This document shows, one piece after another, positions 13,990 through 22,116 of a stretch of DNA of 24,064 nt (position 1 is its first letter; every line of letters begins with the position of its first letter). The notes under the pieces were generated by a model. It was not told the DNA's origin. It saw only the letters and a list, made by a program, of their open reading frames with translations, and did no database searches. The DNA lies in NCBI GenBank assembly GCA_937901445.1, contig CALDHY010000038.1, positions 1 through 24,064 on the forward strand, given 5' to 3'. This stretch comes from an uncultured Selenomonadales bacterium. Its GTDB lineage: Bacteria; Bacillota; Negativicutes; Selenomonadales; Selenomonadaceae. The position numbers were made by a program, and so were the translations under genes.

Positions 13990-15324
13990 TTATTCTTCAG
14001 CCGTACCGAATGAGCCGAAACGCATACATTCTTTTTCAAATTGCAATTTTACCGTAGTAGTCGGACCGTTGCGATTTTTGGCAATGACAAGTTCAGCCGT
14101 GTTTGAGTTTTCGGTTTCCTTTTCATAATATTCTTCACGGTACAGAAACATAACAATATCAGCATCTTGTTCAAGGGAGCCGGATTCTCTTAAATCGCTT
14201 AAAAGCGGGCGTTTATCTGCGCGAAGTTCGACACTGCGCGAAAGTTGACTAAGTGCAAGGATAGGAACTTTTAATTCACGCGCAAGGGCTTTAAGACTGC
14301 GCGAAATTTCGGATATTTCCTGTTGGCGGTTAAAATCTGCGCCCCTTCTTGCAGTACCCTGCATGAGTTGCAAATAGTCAATCACAATTAAATCTAAGCC
14401 GTGTTCATTTTTAATTTTGCGCGCCTTCGAGCGTAATTCCAAAACAGTAATTCCCGCCGTATCGTCGATAAATAATTTTGCGTCAATCAGATAATTTAAC
14501 GCCTCAACAAGTTCATTAAATTCTTCAGCGTCGAAATTGCCGGTACTTAATTTTTGTGAATTAATTCCGCTGTATGAACTCAACAGGCGATGTCCGAGTT
14601 GTTCCTTGCTCATTTCCAGTGAAAATATGGCGACGATATTATTTGAAAGCGCGGCGTTCATTGCCATATTTAAAGCAAGCGCAGTTTTACCCATTGAAGG
14701 GCGCGCCGCCAATAAAATTAAATCTGATTTTTGCAAGCCGCTTGTCAACCTGTCAAAGTCAGTAAAACTTGTTGGTACGCCGGTAATTCCCTGCGGGTCG
14801 TCAAGTGCGCGGCGGATTCTGTCAAATGAACGCTGCAGAATTGGTGTAATTGGTTCAAATTCTGAAGTTTCATTTTGCGAAGTTACGCCAAAAATTTTTT
14901 TCTCGGCGTTGTCAAGAATATCACTTAGCGGATTTATTGCGGCGGTTGCCTCTTGAATAATTTCTTCACCGGCGCGGATTAATTTTCGCAGGATAGATTT
15001 TTCTTTGATTGTGTGCGCGTAAAATTCGGCGTAGGCGGTCGTGTGTGCAACTTCCATCAGTGAAAAAAGATATTCAAGCCCAACTTTTTCAACTTCGTTT
15101 GCCGCTCTCATTTCTTCAACCAATGACAGCATATTTGGTACAATTTTTTTTGAATAGATTCTTAAAATTGCGTTGAAAATAATTTGGTGTTGAGGACGGT
15201 AAAAATCTTCAGTTTGCAAAATTGAAGTGATTGTAGGGATAATTTCGCCGTCCTTTAAAAGCATTGCGCCGAGTACGAATTTTTCCATTTCCAAAACTTG
15301 TGGAATATTTCCCTGTTCATCCAA
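13990..15324 (-). CDS. dnaB: Replicative DNA helicase
   Basis: Hexameric 5'-3' helicase that opens the replication fork. 444 residues, standard length. The N-terminal helical domain (about 1-105: IPQVLEMEKFVLGAML) binds primase. The RecA-like domain begins near 180 (TGVPTSFTDFDRLTSGL). Walker A is ARPSMGKTA at 207-215, followed by FSLEMS, Walker B DLIVIDYLQLM, and the SQLSR / LSDLRESGSLEQDAD blocks. The start is a TTG at 15324, because GGGGG stands about 9 bases upstream and the protein then starts MDEQGNIPQVLEMEK. No intein is seen. ssrA follows, with its promoter beginning at the dnaB stop codon. Confidence 0.97.
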   Translation of the reverse strand: MDEQGNIPQVLEMEKFVLGAMLLKDGEIIPTITSILQTEDFYRPQHQIIFNAILRIYSKKIVPNMLSLVEEMRAANEVEKVGLEYLFSLMEVAHTTAYAEFYAHTIKEKSILRKLIRAGEEIIQEATAAINPLSDILDNAEKKIFGVTSQNETSEFEPITPILQRSFDRIRRALDDPQGITGVPTSFTDFDRLTSGLQKSDLILLAARPSMGKTALALNMAMNAALSNNIVAIFSLEMSKEQLGHRLLSSYSGINSQKLSTGNFDAEEFNELVEALNYLIDAKLFIDDTAGITVLELRSKARKIKNEHGLDLIVIDYLQLMQGTARRGADFNRQQEISEISRSLKALARELKVPILALSQLSRSVELRADKRPLLSDLRESGSLEQDADIVMFLYREEYYEKETENSNTAELVIAKNRNGPTTTVKLQFEKECMRFGSFGTAEE

Positions 15325-15399
15325 AAAATCAATCCCCCTTTTGAAGAAATTTATTTTACTACAAAATTTTTATTTAAGCTATAGAAAATAAAAAAACTA

Positions 15400-15408
15400 T
15401 GTTATAAT
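15400..15408 (+). promoter_or_regulatory. Extended -10 promoter of the PHP gene
   Basis: TGTTATAAT lies 25 bases before the TTG start at 15434, in the divergent spacer with dnaB. There is no clear -35. The ribosome site GAAAGGA follows. Confidence 0.5.
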
Positions 15409-15433
15409 TTCAGCACTGAAAGGACGTGAAATT

Positions 15434-16177
15434 TTGAAAGATATATTGGACGTTCACACGCACACAATCGCCAGCGGTCATGCTTACAGCAGCTTGAGAG
15501 AAAATATTTCGGCGGCAAAGGCGGCAGGGCTTGAATTAATTGGAATTTCAGACCACGCGCCGCGAATGCCCGGCAGTTGCCACGATTTTTATTTTTTGAA
15601 TTTGGAAGTTATACCGCGCGACGCTTACGGGATTAAATTAATTATGGGCGCGGAATTAAATATTTTGGATTATTCCGGCAGTACTGATTTACCCGCGCAG
15701 ATTCTCAAAAAACTTGATTACGCCATTGCAAGTTTACATAATCCCTGCATTGAGCCCGGCTCCGTCGAAGAAAACACGGCGGCTGTTATCGGCGCAATGA
15801 AAAACCCGCACGTTGTCATTATCGGGCATCCCGACAATCCCAAATACCCTGTTGACTTCGATAAAATTGCCCGCGCGGCGAAAGAAAATCACGTTCTTTT
15901 GGAAGTCAATAATAATTCCTACAAGCCGACCGGTTATCGTGTTGGTTCGCGTGAAAATGCAAAATTAATGTTAAAAGCTTGCCAAAAATACGGCGCAGAA
16001 ATTATAATGGGCAGTGACGCACATATAGATTTTGACGTAGGCAACCACAAATTTTCGCAGGAAGTTATAACTGAAAATAATTTTCCGGCGGAACTTGTAA
16101 TAAATTCAGACGCGGCAAGATTTTTTGAGTATGTAAATTACAGAAAAAATTTGCGTCAAACTGAAGGGAGAGTTTAA
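15434..16177 (+). CDS. PHP-domain phosphoesterase (YcdX-like)
   Basis: PHP-fold proteins hydrolyse phosphate esters with a cluster of three metal ions. 247 residues, one domain. Metal ligands are visible in order: HTHT at 8-11, an early His near 18 (SGHAYS), SDHAPR at about 39-44, GAELNI near 72-77, SLHNP near 98-102, GHPDNP near 134-139, and GSDAH near 193-197. The pattern resembles YcdX rather than histidinol phosphatase or PolX. The start is TTG 15434, as AAAGGACG lies ahead and no ATG fits. The acyl-CoA synthetase begins two bases after its stop, so they form an operon, though no metabolic link is evident. The substrate is unknown. Confidence 0.88.
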   Translation: MKDILDVHTHTIASGHAYSSLRENISAAKAAGLELIGISDHAPRMPGSCHDFYFLNLEVIPRDAYGIKLIMGAELNILDYSGSTDLPAQILKKLDYAIASLHNPCIEPGSVEENTAAVIGAMKNPHVVIIGHPDNPKYPVDFDKIARAAKENHVLLEVNNNSYKPTGYRVGSRENAKLMLKACQKYGAEIIMGSDAHIDFDVGNHKFSQEVITENNFPAELVINSDAARFFEYVNYRKNLRQTEGRV

Positions 16178-16178
16178 T

Positions 16179-17651
16179 TTGTTAGTCCACGAAATTATTA
16201 AAAATGGACACGTTGAAGATACAGCGATTGTTGACGAAGGCAGAATTTTTACTTACGCCGACTTTGCACGGCAAACAAAAAAATTTCGCAACCGCCTTTA
16301 TAATTTGGGAATTAGGCAGGGCGACAGGGTAGGAATTTTTTCACGCAACAGCGCGGAATTTATTTTTACGTACTTTGCAACGGCGTCACTCGGCGCAATT
16401 TGCGTACCGATTAACTTTCAATTAAGCAACCGTGAAACTGCTTTTATTTTGCAAAATGCTGAAGTGCAACACCTTTTAACTTATGAAAAATTGGAACTGG
16501 ACGAATTTTTTACAGGCGGCGCAAAAGTTTTTCAGCACGATATAAATACTTTTGGCAACGGCGAATTTGAAGACGCGCCCGACCTTCCCAAAAATTTTGA
16601 TGAAAATTCGCCCTGCGTCATAATTTACACTTCCGGCACGACCGGCAACCCTAAAGGCGCGGTACTTTCACATAAAAATTTAGTTCACAATACCAAGCAA
16701 TGTGAAGTTTTCAAATGTGAAAGAAATTGTAAAGTACTTTGTGTTTTGCCAATGTATCACTGTTTCGAGTGGACTTGCGCGGTACTGAATACTTTTTATC
16801 GCGGCGCGTCTGCTTATGTTATGCGCGTATTCAAGCCAAAAGAAATGATTGATATGGTGCGGGATTATCAGCTTACAGATTTAATAATTGTACCGTCAAT
16901 TTTCAAATTGGTAACCGCGCTTGCAAAGCCTGAAGATTTTAAATCAGTACGCTTTGCAATGAGCGGCGGTACAACTTTGCCTGAAAAAATGATTGAAGAA
17001 TTTACAAAAAAATTCGGTATGCCAATAGCTGAAGGTTACGGCTTATCGGAGGCGTCGCCTTGCGTATTTTTGACAACGCACGGCAAAGAGCGCGCCGGAA
17101 GTTGCGGGCAACTTTTATGGGGCGAGGAAATTAAAATTGTTGACGAAAAGGGCAATGAAGTACCAACGGGCGAGCCCGGCGAACTTTTGGTACGCGGCGG
17201 GCAAGTTATGCTTGAGTACTGGAAAAATCCAACTGCAACCGCTGAAACAATCGACAAAGACGGCTGGTTGCATACGGGCGACGTTGCCAAAGTTGACGCG
17301 GACGGCTATTATTACATTGTCAGCAGAATTAAAGAAATGATTATCAGCATGGGCGAAAATATTTACCCGCGTGAAATTGAAGAAGTTGTTTACCAATTCA
17401 AAGGGATTAAAGACGCGGCGGTTATCGGCGTTGAGGATAAATTGCGCGGCGAAGTTGGAGCGTGTTTTTATGATGTCAAGGACGGCGAAAAGGTTGACGC
17501 GCGCGAGCTTAAAAAATATCTGCAGAAAAATCTTGCAATGTACAAAATTCCGCGTGAATTCCACGAATTAAAAGAAATTCCCCGCACTTCAACGGGAAAA
17601 ATTTCCAAGCGAAAAATTTTGGAAGATTATTTGGCAGCTCAAAATAAATAA
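16179..17651 (+). CDS. AMP-forming acyl-CoA synthetase (fatty-acid CoA ligase type)
   Basis: Activates a carboxylic acid with ATP to an acyl-adenylate and then a CoA thioester. 490 residues. Motifs: P-loop YTSGTTGNPKG at 150-160, YHCFEW near 193-198, GYGLSEASP at 286-294, the ATP-binding GWLHTGD at 362-368, the hinge region SRIKEMIISMGENIYP at 382-397, and catalytic Lys474 in STGKISKR. The layout fits long- or medium-chain FadD-like enzymes; chain length cannot be read from the motifs. The start is TTG 16179, with GAAGGGAG inside the end of the PHP gene. A hairpin with a T-run follows at 17675. The presence of plsC in the window does not by itself link the two. Confidence 0.92.
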   Translation: MLVHEIIKNGHVEDTAIVDEGRIFTYADFARQTKKFRNRLYNLGIRQGDRVGIFSRNSAEFIFTYFATASLGAICVPINFQLSNRETAFILQNAEVQHLLTYEKLELDEFFTGGAKVFQHDINTFGNGEFEDAPDLPKNFDENSPCVIIYTSGTTGNPKGAVLSHKNLVHNTKQCEVFKCERNCKVLCVLPMYHCFEWTCAVLNTFYRGASAYVMRVFKPKEMIDMVRDYQLTDLIIVPSIFKLVTALAKPEDFKSVRFAMSGGTTLPEKMIEEFTKKFGMPIAEGYGLSEASPCVFLTTHGKERAGSCGQLLWGEEIKIVDEKGNEVPTGEPGELLVRGGQVMLEYWKNPTATAETIDKDGWLHTGDVAKVDADGYYYIVSRIKEMIISMGENIYPREIEEVVYQFKGIKDAAVIGVEDKLRGEVGACFYDVKDGEKVDARELKKYLQKNLAMYKIPREFHELKEIPRTSTGKISKRKILEDYLAAQNK

Positions 17652-17674
17652 ATTTTAGTATTGATAAAAAAACG

Positions 17675-17705
17675 CCCGCTTATTCGGCGGGTTAATTTTT
17701 TTATT
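17675..17705. terminator. Short, probably two-way terminator between acyl-CoA synthetase and glnQ-like gene
   Basis: CCCGC (17675-17679) pairs with GCGGG (17687-17691) around a 7-base loop, followed by TTAATTTTTTTATT. On the other strand the stem is followed by a T-run made by the A-run before it. The stem is only 5 pairs, so strength is uncertain. Confidence 0.6.
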
Positions 17706-18423
17706 ATAAAATTTTTGACAGAAATAATTTTGTGCGTTCTTCTTTCGGATTTTCAAAAACTTCTTTTGGCTTGCCTTCTTCAACAATGTAGCCGCCGTCA
17801 ACAAATAAAAGCCGCGTTCCGACTTCACGCGCAAATCCCATTTCGTGCGTTACAACAACCATTGTCATACCGCGCTCGGCAAGTTTTTTCATTACGTCCA
17901 AAACTTCGCCGACCATTTCAGGATCAAGCGCGCTTGTAGGTTCATCGAAAAGCATAACTTTCGGATTCATTGCCAATGCCCGCGCAATGGCTACGCGCTG
18001 TTGTTGCCCGCCTGAAAGTTGGTTAGGATACGCGGCGGCTTTATTGCCCAATCCTACCCTGTCCAAAAGTTCCTGCGCCGTCATTTCTGCGCGAGCGCGT
18101 TCGATTTTCCTGACTTTCATTGGGGCAAGCGTGATATTATCTAAAACTGTCATATGTGGAAAAAGATTAAAGCGTTGAAAAACCATTCCGACTTCCTCGC
18201 GCACTTTGTTAATATTTTCTTCACTGTTCATAGGGATATTGTCAACAGTAACAGTACCTTCAGTTGGAACTTCCAAAAAATTTATACAGCGCAAAAGCGT
18301 AGATTTTCCGCTTCCGCTCGGTCCAATTATTACGACAACTTCACCTTCAGAAATATTTAAATCAATACCTTTCAAAACGTGTAAATCTCCAAAAGATTTT
18401 TTCAAGTTTTTTATCTTAATCAT
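17704..18423 (-). CDS. Polar amino acid ABC transporter ATPase (GlnQ-like)
   Basis: ATPase of a polar amino acid importer (PAAT family). 239 residues from ATG 18423; the open frame runs 4 codons further, but GGAGG sits 5 bases before this ATG. Motifs: Walker [10 protein letters not shown] at 34-42, Q-loop [12 protein letters not shown], signature LSGGQQQR at 136-143, Walker B with D-loop [11 protein letters not shown] at 157-167, and switch His in [19 protein letters not shown] and [10 protein letters not shown] are typical of GlnQ/ArtP/HisP. The permease and binding protein normally next to it are missing on both sides. It lies downstream of the floA operon but behind a terminator. Which amino acid it serves is unknown. 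Confidence 0.9.
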   Translation of the reverse strand: MIKIKNLKKSFGDLHVLKGIDLNISEGEVVVIIGPSGSGKSTLLRCINFLEVPTEGTVTVDNIPMNSEENINKVREEVGMVFQRFNLFPHMTVLDNITLAPMKVRKIERARAEMTAQELLDRVGLGNKAAAYPNQLSGGQQQRVAIARALAMNPKVMLFDEPTSALDPEMVGEVLDVMKKLAERGMTMVVVTHEMGFAREVGTRLLFVDGGYIVEEGKPKEVFENPKEERTKLFLSKIL

Positions 18424-18433
18424 AACAACCTCC

Positions 18434-18471
18434 AAAAAAAATTGGGACGCGCCGTAATTTGACGTTGTCCC
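18434..18471 (-). terminator. Terminator at the end of the floA operon
   Basis: On the reverse strand GGGAC (18471-18467) pairs with GTCCC (18448-18444), followed by AATTTTTTTT. The first stem bases are part of the TAG stop of the small membrane protein gene. The T-run ends directly before the GGAGG of the glnQ-like gene, so that gene must rely on readthrough or an unseen promoter. Confidence 0.65.
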
Positions 18472-18839
18472 TAAAATTTTTTTCTGCGTAAAGCCTTTGG
18501 TTTGTCTAAAATTTCGCTGAAAATAATGGCGTTCATTGCTGATTCAGGCGTTAAATCGACTTCAATATTTTTTGTTTCTTCGTCGACAAAATTTTTTGTT
18601 TCAGGTTTAACTTTTGCCGCTGTGGTATTTTGTGCCGCTTGTTTTCTTTGCCGGTACAATTCAGCCAAATTAATTTCTTGAACTTCGGCAGCTTTATTGG
18701 GGTCATTCGCCAAAGTTGGAATTTCAAAATCTAAATTGCCGGTTGAATCTTGCGGCGGCGGCGGAGCTTTTTTTTTGCTGCTTAACGCCTCGATAATTGA
18801 AACTATTACCCACAGCACAATTATAAATGTTAAATCCAT
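18471..18839 (-). CDS. Small single-pass membrane protein in the floA operon
   Basis: 122 residues. One N-terminal membrane helix (about 3-18, [16 protein letters not shown]) is followed by a basic KKK, a proline run, and a long polar tail. The tail has a weakly helical middle ([15 protein letters not shown]) and a basic end ([10 protein letters not shown]). By the positive-inside rule the tail is cytosolic. It starts 2 bases after the floA stop and so is co-expressed. It holds the position that yqfB has after yqeZ-yqfA in Bacillus, but I see no clear sequence likeness and do not assign that name. A partner of FloA is a reasonable guess only. Confidence 0.7.
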   Translation of the reverse strand: MDLTFIIVLWVIVSIIEALSSKKKAPPPPQDSTGNLDFEIPTLANDPNKAAEVQEINLAELYRQRKQAAQNTTAAKVKPETKNFVDEETKNIEVDLTPESAMNAIIFSEILDKPKALRRKKF

Positions 18840-18841
18840 TG

Positions 18842-19828
18842 TTATTTACCGCTTGCAACTTTTTTGTTGCCGGATTGACTTATGGACTTTCTCATTTCAG
18901 TATCAGCTTGTACATTCATCATATTGTAATAATCCATAACGCCCAAATTTCCATTTTTGAAAGCCTCTGCCATTGCGTGCGGAACTTCAGCTTGTGCCTC
19001 AACAACTTTTGCTTCCATTTCTTGAGTATAAGCTTTCATTTCCTGCTCGCGGGCGATAGCCATTGCGCGGCGTTCCTCTGCCTTAGCTTGTGCAATTCGT
19101 TTGTCTGCTTCAGCTTGATCTGTTTGAAGTTGTGCGCCGATATTTCTGCCGACGTCGACATCAGCAATATCAATCGAAAGAATTTCAAACGCTGTACCGG
19201 CGTCTAAGCCCTTGCTCAAAACTGTATTTGAAATTTCTTCAGGACTTTCAATAACGTTGGTATGACTTTCTGAACTGCCGATTGTTGAAACGATACCTTC
19301 ACCGACACGCGCAATAATCGTAGGTTCGCCTGCGCCGCCGACCAATCTGTCAATATTTGCACGAACTGTAACACGCGCTTTAACTTTGACTTCGATACCG
19401 TTTTTGGCAATAGCTCCAACAAGCGGAGTTTCAATAACTTTTGGATTGACGCTCATTTGAACGGCTTCCAAAACGTCACGCCCTGCCAAATCAATAGCCG
19501 CCGAGCGTTCAAACGGTAAAACAATCTGTGCGCGTTGAGCCGCTATTAAAGCGTCAACAACTTTATCGACGTTGCCGCCCGCCAAATAGTGCGCCTCAAG
19601 TTGATTTACGTTTACATCAAGCCCTGCTTTATTGGCTTTAATTAAAGGCATTACGATTTTTGCCGGCGGTACGCGGCGCATTCTCATTCCAATTAACGTG
19701 AAAATTCCTACGTGAACATCTGCCGCCAATGCTGAAATCCAAAGTCCTATTGGTACGAAGTGCAAAAAAATTCCTACGGCTGCCATTGCCACAAGTACAA
19801 TCAAGCCTGTACTTATTAACAGTTCCAT
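18842..19828 (-). CDS. floA: Flotillin-like protein FloA
   Basis: Membrane scaffold that forms functional membrane microdomains. 328 residues from ATG 19828, close to the family length. The frame is open further upstream, but AAAGGAG lies 8 bases before this ATG, and the upstream codons come from a repeat. Residues 4-26 are a membrane hairpin or helix ([19 protein letters not shown]). Then come the conserved [13 protein letters not shown], the PHB/SPFH domain (about 45-230, with [17 protein letters not shown] and [11 protein letters not shown]), an Ala/Glu/Gln-rich coiled coil at about 240-290, and a short tail. nfeD lies upstream, as in most Bacillota. The identification is firm. Confidence 0.96.
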   Translation of the reverse strand: MELLISTGLIVLVAMAAVGIFLHFVPIGLWISALAADVHVGIFTLIGMRMRRVPPAKIVMPLIKANKAGLDVNVNQLEAHYLAGGNVDKVVDALIAAQRAQIVLPFERSAAIDLAGRDVLEAVQMSVNPKVIETPLVGAIAKNGIEVKVKARVTVRANIDRLVGGAGEPTIIARVGEGIVSTIGSSESHTNVIESPEEISNTVLSKGLDAGTAFEILSIDIADVDVGRNIGAQLQTDQAEADKRIAQAKAEERRAMAIAREQEMKAYTQEMEAKVVEAQAEVPHAMAEAFKNGNLGVMDYYNMMNVQADTEMRKSISQSGNKKVASGK

Positions 19829-19847
19829 TTTTAAATCTCCTTTCTTT

Positions 19848-19919
19848 GTAGTGTGATAGTGTAGTAGTGTTATAGTATTTACTGTCACTATCACACTACC
19901 ACACTATACCACTACACCA
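19848..19919. repeat. TAGTG-rich repeat region with a 14-base perfect inverted repeat
   Basis: GTAGTGTGATAGTG (19848-19861) and its exact reverse complement (19886-19899) flank a 24-base loop that itself holds more TAGT/ATAGT units. The right side continues with further CACTA/CCACTA units to 19919. It occupies nearly the whole nfeD-floA gap. An RNA copy could form several alternative hairpins just before the floA ribosome site. Confidence 0.8.
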
Positions 19920-20282
19920 CTAAATCTGGCGTACTAAAATTCTGGAGCCGTCAACATTGATAATTTTTACAATATTACCCTGTTTAATGAAATTGCCTTC
20001 AGTCACAACGTCAAGCGGCTCACCCTCGACCGTGACAGTACCGGCAGGGCGCAAATCCGTTGCACAAACTGCAATAGCCCCCAAATATTTTTGCTTGTCA
20101 ACAGTGCCGGTGTAGCCGTTGATATTTTTTTGACGTTCGCCCAAAACCAAATCATCAAGCACGGTAGTATTTTTAGCCGGACTCCTGCTCGTCACGTACA
20201 CAATTATTGCAATTCCAAAAATCACGCACGCAAACAAGCCATAGAAAATCAACGACGCTGAAAAAAGTTGAATCCCTAACAT
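19920..20282 (-). CDS. NfeD-like membrane protein, short form
   Basis: Partner of flotillin-type proteins. 120 residues. A membrane helix spans about 9-31 (ASLIFYGLFACVIFGIAIIV), then a linker, then an OB-fold domain from about 52 to 119. That domain has the typical GYTGTVDKQ, GAIAVCATDLRPAGTVTVEG, and FIKQGNIVKII...RILVRQ blocks. It lacks the long serine-protease N-terminal part of full NfeD. AAGGGATGGTGG precedes the ATG, and a TATAAT lies at 20356-20351 on the reverse strand. It is upstream of floA, separated by the TAGTG repeat region. The nfeD-floA pairing supports the call for both. Confidence 0.9.
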   Translation of the reverse strand: MLGIQLFSASLIFYGLFACVIFGIAIIVYVTSRSPAKNTTVLDDLVLGERQKNINGYTGTVDKQKYLGAIAVCATDLRPAGTVTVEGEPLDVVTEGNFIKQGNIVKIINVDGSRILVRQI

Positions 20283-20382
20283 TTACGCCACCATCCCTTC
20301 TGCGGGTTTATTTTTTTACCTCGTAGTTTAAATAATTATTTCTGCGTTTAATTATATTTTTCCTTCAATCTGCAAAATTTTA

Positions 20383-20418
20383 CGGCGGCTTAAGAAAATT
20401 TTAATAATCAAGCCGCCG
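20383..20418. terminator. Hairpin downstream of the glycosyltransferase operon
   Basis: CGGCGGCTT (20383-20391) pairs with AAGCCGCCG (20410-20418), 9 perfect pairs, around an 18-base AT-rich loop. It is followed by T-rich sequence on both strands (TAAAATTTTG on the reverse strand). It lies 28 bases past the end of the reverse-strand gene and probably terminates it. Confidence 0.7.
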
Positions 20419-20445
20419 CCTTTTATTTTAGAAATTTTTTTAGTC

Positions 20446-22101
20446 TTATCGAATGTCGGGAATAATTATTTCGCCGGTATTTCCTGCAGGTTGCGGAATT
20501 TGCGGCGGTTTTTCGTCCTTGAATCTTGGAGCGATTTTATCTATACGCGCTTGAGTTGCCGCGTTGAGTTCATCCAACTTTGCAAAAAGTTCAAAGTACC
20601 AATCAAGGCGTTCTTCATAGTGCTGACTCAACATACGATTATTTTTGACGTAGTTATAAGCCGCCGTCGCCATATCATAGCGTTTTTCTTTGTTGTCAAT
20701 CAGAAACTTTAACTTTTGGGCAAATTCTGCTTTATCGCGGAAAATTAAGCCGTTTTCGCCGTCTTTTACGGTTTTTGGGTAAACAACATTTGACGCCAAA
20801 ACTACCGCGCCGTTGCCCGCACTTTCGATAAATTTTAAATCTGACTTGGAGCGGTTAAATTCATTATCCAACAGCGGCAAAAGTGAAATATCAGATTCTT
20901 GCAGAGCTTGTTCATATTTTTCATAAGCCACGAATTGAGCGTTATAAAAATTCGGGTCGCCAATTAAAGTTTTGTACGGACTTTGAACGGCTTCAAAAAG
21001 TTCTTTGTTGGCAATGATTTTAAAAGAAATTTTGTCGCCGTATTCCTGCGCAAACTGATTTAAAACCGGCAAAATTTCAACAAAATCTCTGTCACGATTA
21101 ACCGCGCCAAAAAAAATTCTTACAGGAAAATCTTTTTGCTTTTTGAAGTTGCGCAGGGGTAAAATTGTATTAAGTTGATTATCGAAAACTTTTACAACGG
21201 GGTTGAATTGCCGGAGCCTTTCTGCAAGATATTCTGTTGAAGTTTGAATACCATGCACGCCAACAAAATTTATAAAGCCGTTTCTTTCATAGGATTTTTG
21301 CCAAATAATTGGGTTATCGTCAATTTCTTCAACGTACACATAACCGACTTTACTTAATTTTTCAAAGAAAATTTTTCCTTCAGTGAAAGTTTCAAAAGAA
21401 ATTCGCTGATTAATAAAAATTCTGTTTGCAAAATTTTCAGCCCGTAAAATTGGATAAACTTGCTTACTCTCATAGAAAAAATTTGTAAGATTCGGTGTTG
21501 TGGCAATAAAATTCAGCGGTTCAAAAACTCGCCTTGCGCCGCAAACCAATTTTTCGCCGATTGAAATTTGAATTGAAGTTTTGGCAGGCAGTTCCTCCGG
21601 CGTTGCAGAAATTATGTACATAAAAACTGCCATATCGATTTTTGCCGCCGTTGCAATTTCACGCTTTACTTCAACGCGTCGCGCAGCATTCATTGGATTA
21701 AATTCATTCAAGCCCGCGCCGGAAATTGCCTCTTCGAGTTCGACTTTCGATAAAGTAGTTTTAAATTTTAACGGCTTGCCTTCGAGAATCGCCATGACAT
21801 TTTCGGCATAACCGATATTTTCCAGCGTGAAAATCAATCTGCCGTGCGGATTTAAAAGTTTTGCGGCGGCTTTAATCAGGTTTACAAGTTCAACGTTTGC
21901 TAAATTTCCAATAGCCGCACTTTGAAAAATAATTGCGTCAAACTTATTTTTAGTTTTCGGCAAAGTTTTTTCAACGCTGTACTTGCAGGCGGGTTGAATT
22001 GCGGTAAAATTTTTTTTGCTTGGTTCAAAATCTGCCGCAACTTCGCCGGTTATTTCCAAAACGCTTTTTGCGCGCGGCGGGATAAAATTTTCAAAAGTCA
22101 T
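20446..22101 (-). CDS. Degenerate methyltransferase domain fused to a GT4-like glycosyltransferase
   Basis: 551 residues in two parts. Residues 10-165 resemble a class I methyltransferase: VLEITGE at 14-20 stands where VLEIGxGxG is expected, then FDAIIFQSAAIGNL at 54-67 and KLLNPHGRLIFTLENIG at 81-97. The glycine-rich SAM loop is missing, so this part may not bind SAM. Residues 180-520 resemble a GT-B glycosyltransferase: VRIFFGAVNRDRD (327-339), SKSDLKFIESAGNG (418-431) and VKDGENGLIF (445-454). The last 30 residues are proline-rich. The start is ATG 22101, with GAGG 7 bases ahead. It is the last gene of a three-gene set with a lipoprotein and another GT4, followed by a hairpin. Probably acts on a surface glycan. 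Confidence 0.8.
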   Translation of the reverse strand: MTFENFIPPRAKSVLEITGEVAADFEPSKKNFTAIQPACKYSVEKTLPKTKNKFDAIIFQSAAIGNLANVELVNLIKAAAKLLNPHGRLIFTLENIGYAENVMAILEGKPLKFKTTLSKVELEEAISGAGLNEFNPMNAARRVEVKREIATAAKIDMAVFMYIISATPEELPAKTSIQISIGEKLVCGARRVFEPLNFIATTPNLTNFFYESKQVYPILRAENFANRIFINQRISFETFTEGKIFFEKLSKVGYVYVEEIDDNPIIWQKSYERNGFINFVGVHGIQTSTEYLAERLRQFNPVVKVFDNQLNTILPLRNFKKQKDFPVRIFFGAVNRDRDFVEILPVLNQFAQEYGDKISFKIIANKELFEAVQSPYKTLIGDPNFYNAQFVAYEKYEQALQESDISLLPLLDNEFNRSKSDLKFIESAGNGAVVLASNVVYPKTVKDGENGLIFRDKAEFAQKLKFLIDNKEKRYDMATAAYNYVKNNRMLSQHYEERLDWYFELFAKLDELNAATQARIDKIAPRFKDEKPPQIPQPAGNTGEIIIPDIR

Positions 22102-22116
22102 AGTGTTACCTCAAAA

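Noticed and set aside
15434..16177. PHP gene as histidinol phosphatase (hisK)
   Set aside because: No his genes nearby, and the motif spacing (HTHT, SDHAPR, SLHNP, GHPDNP, GSDAH) is nearer YcdX.
18434..18471. Riboswitch before the glnQ-like gene
   Set aside because: The region is only about 45 bases and is fully explained by a short terminator stem and a T-run.
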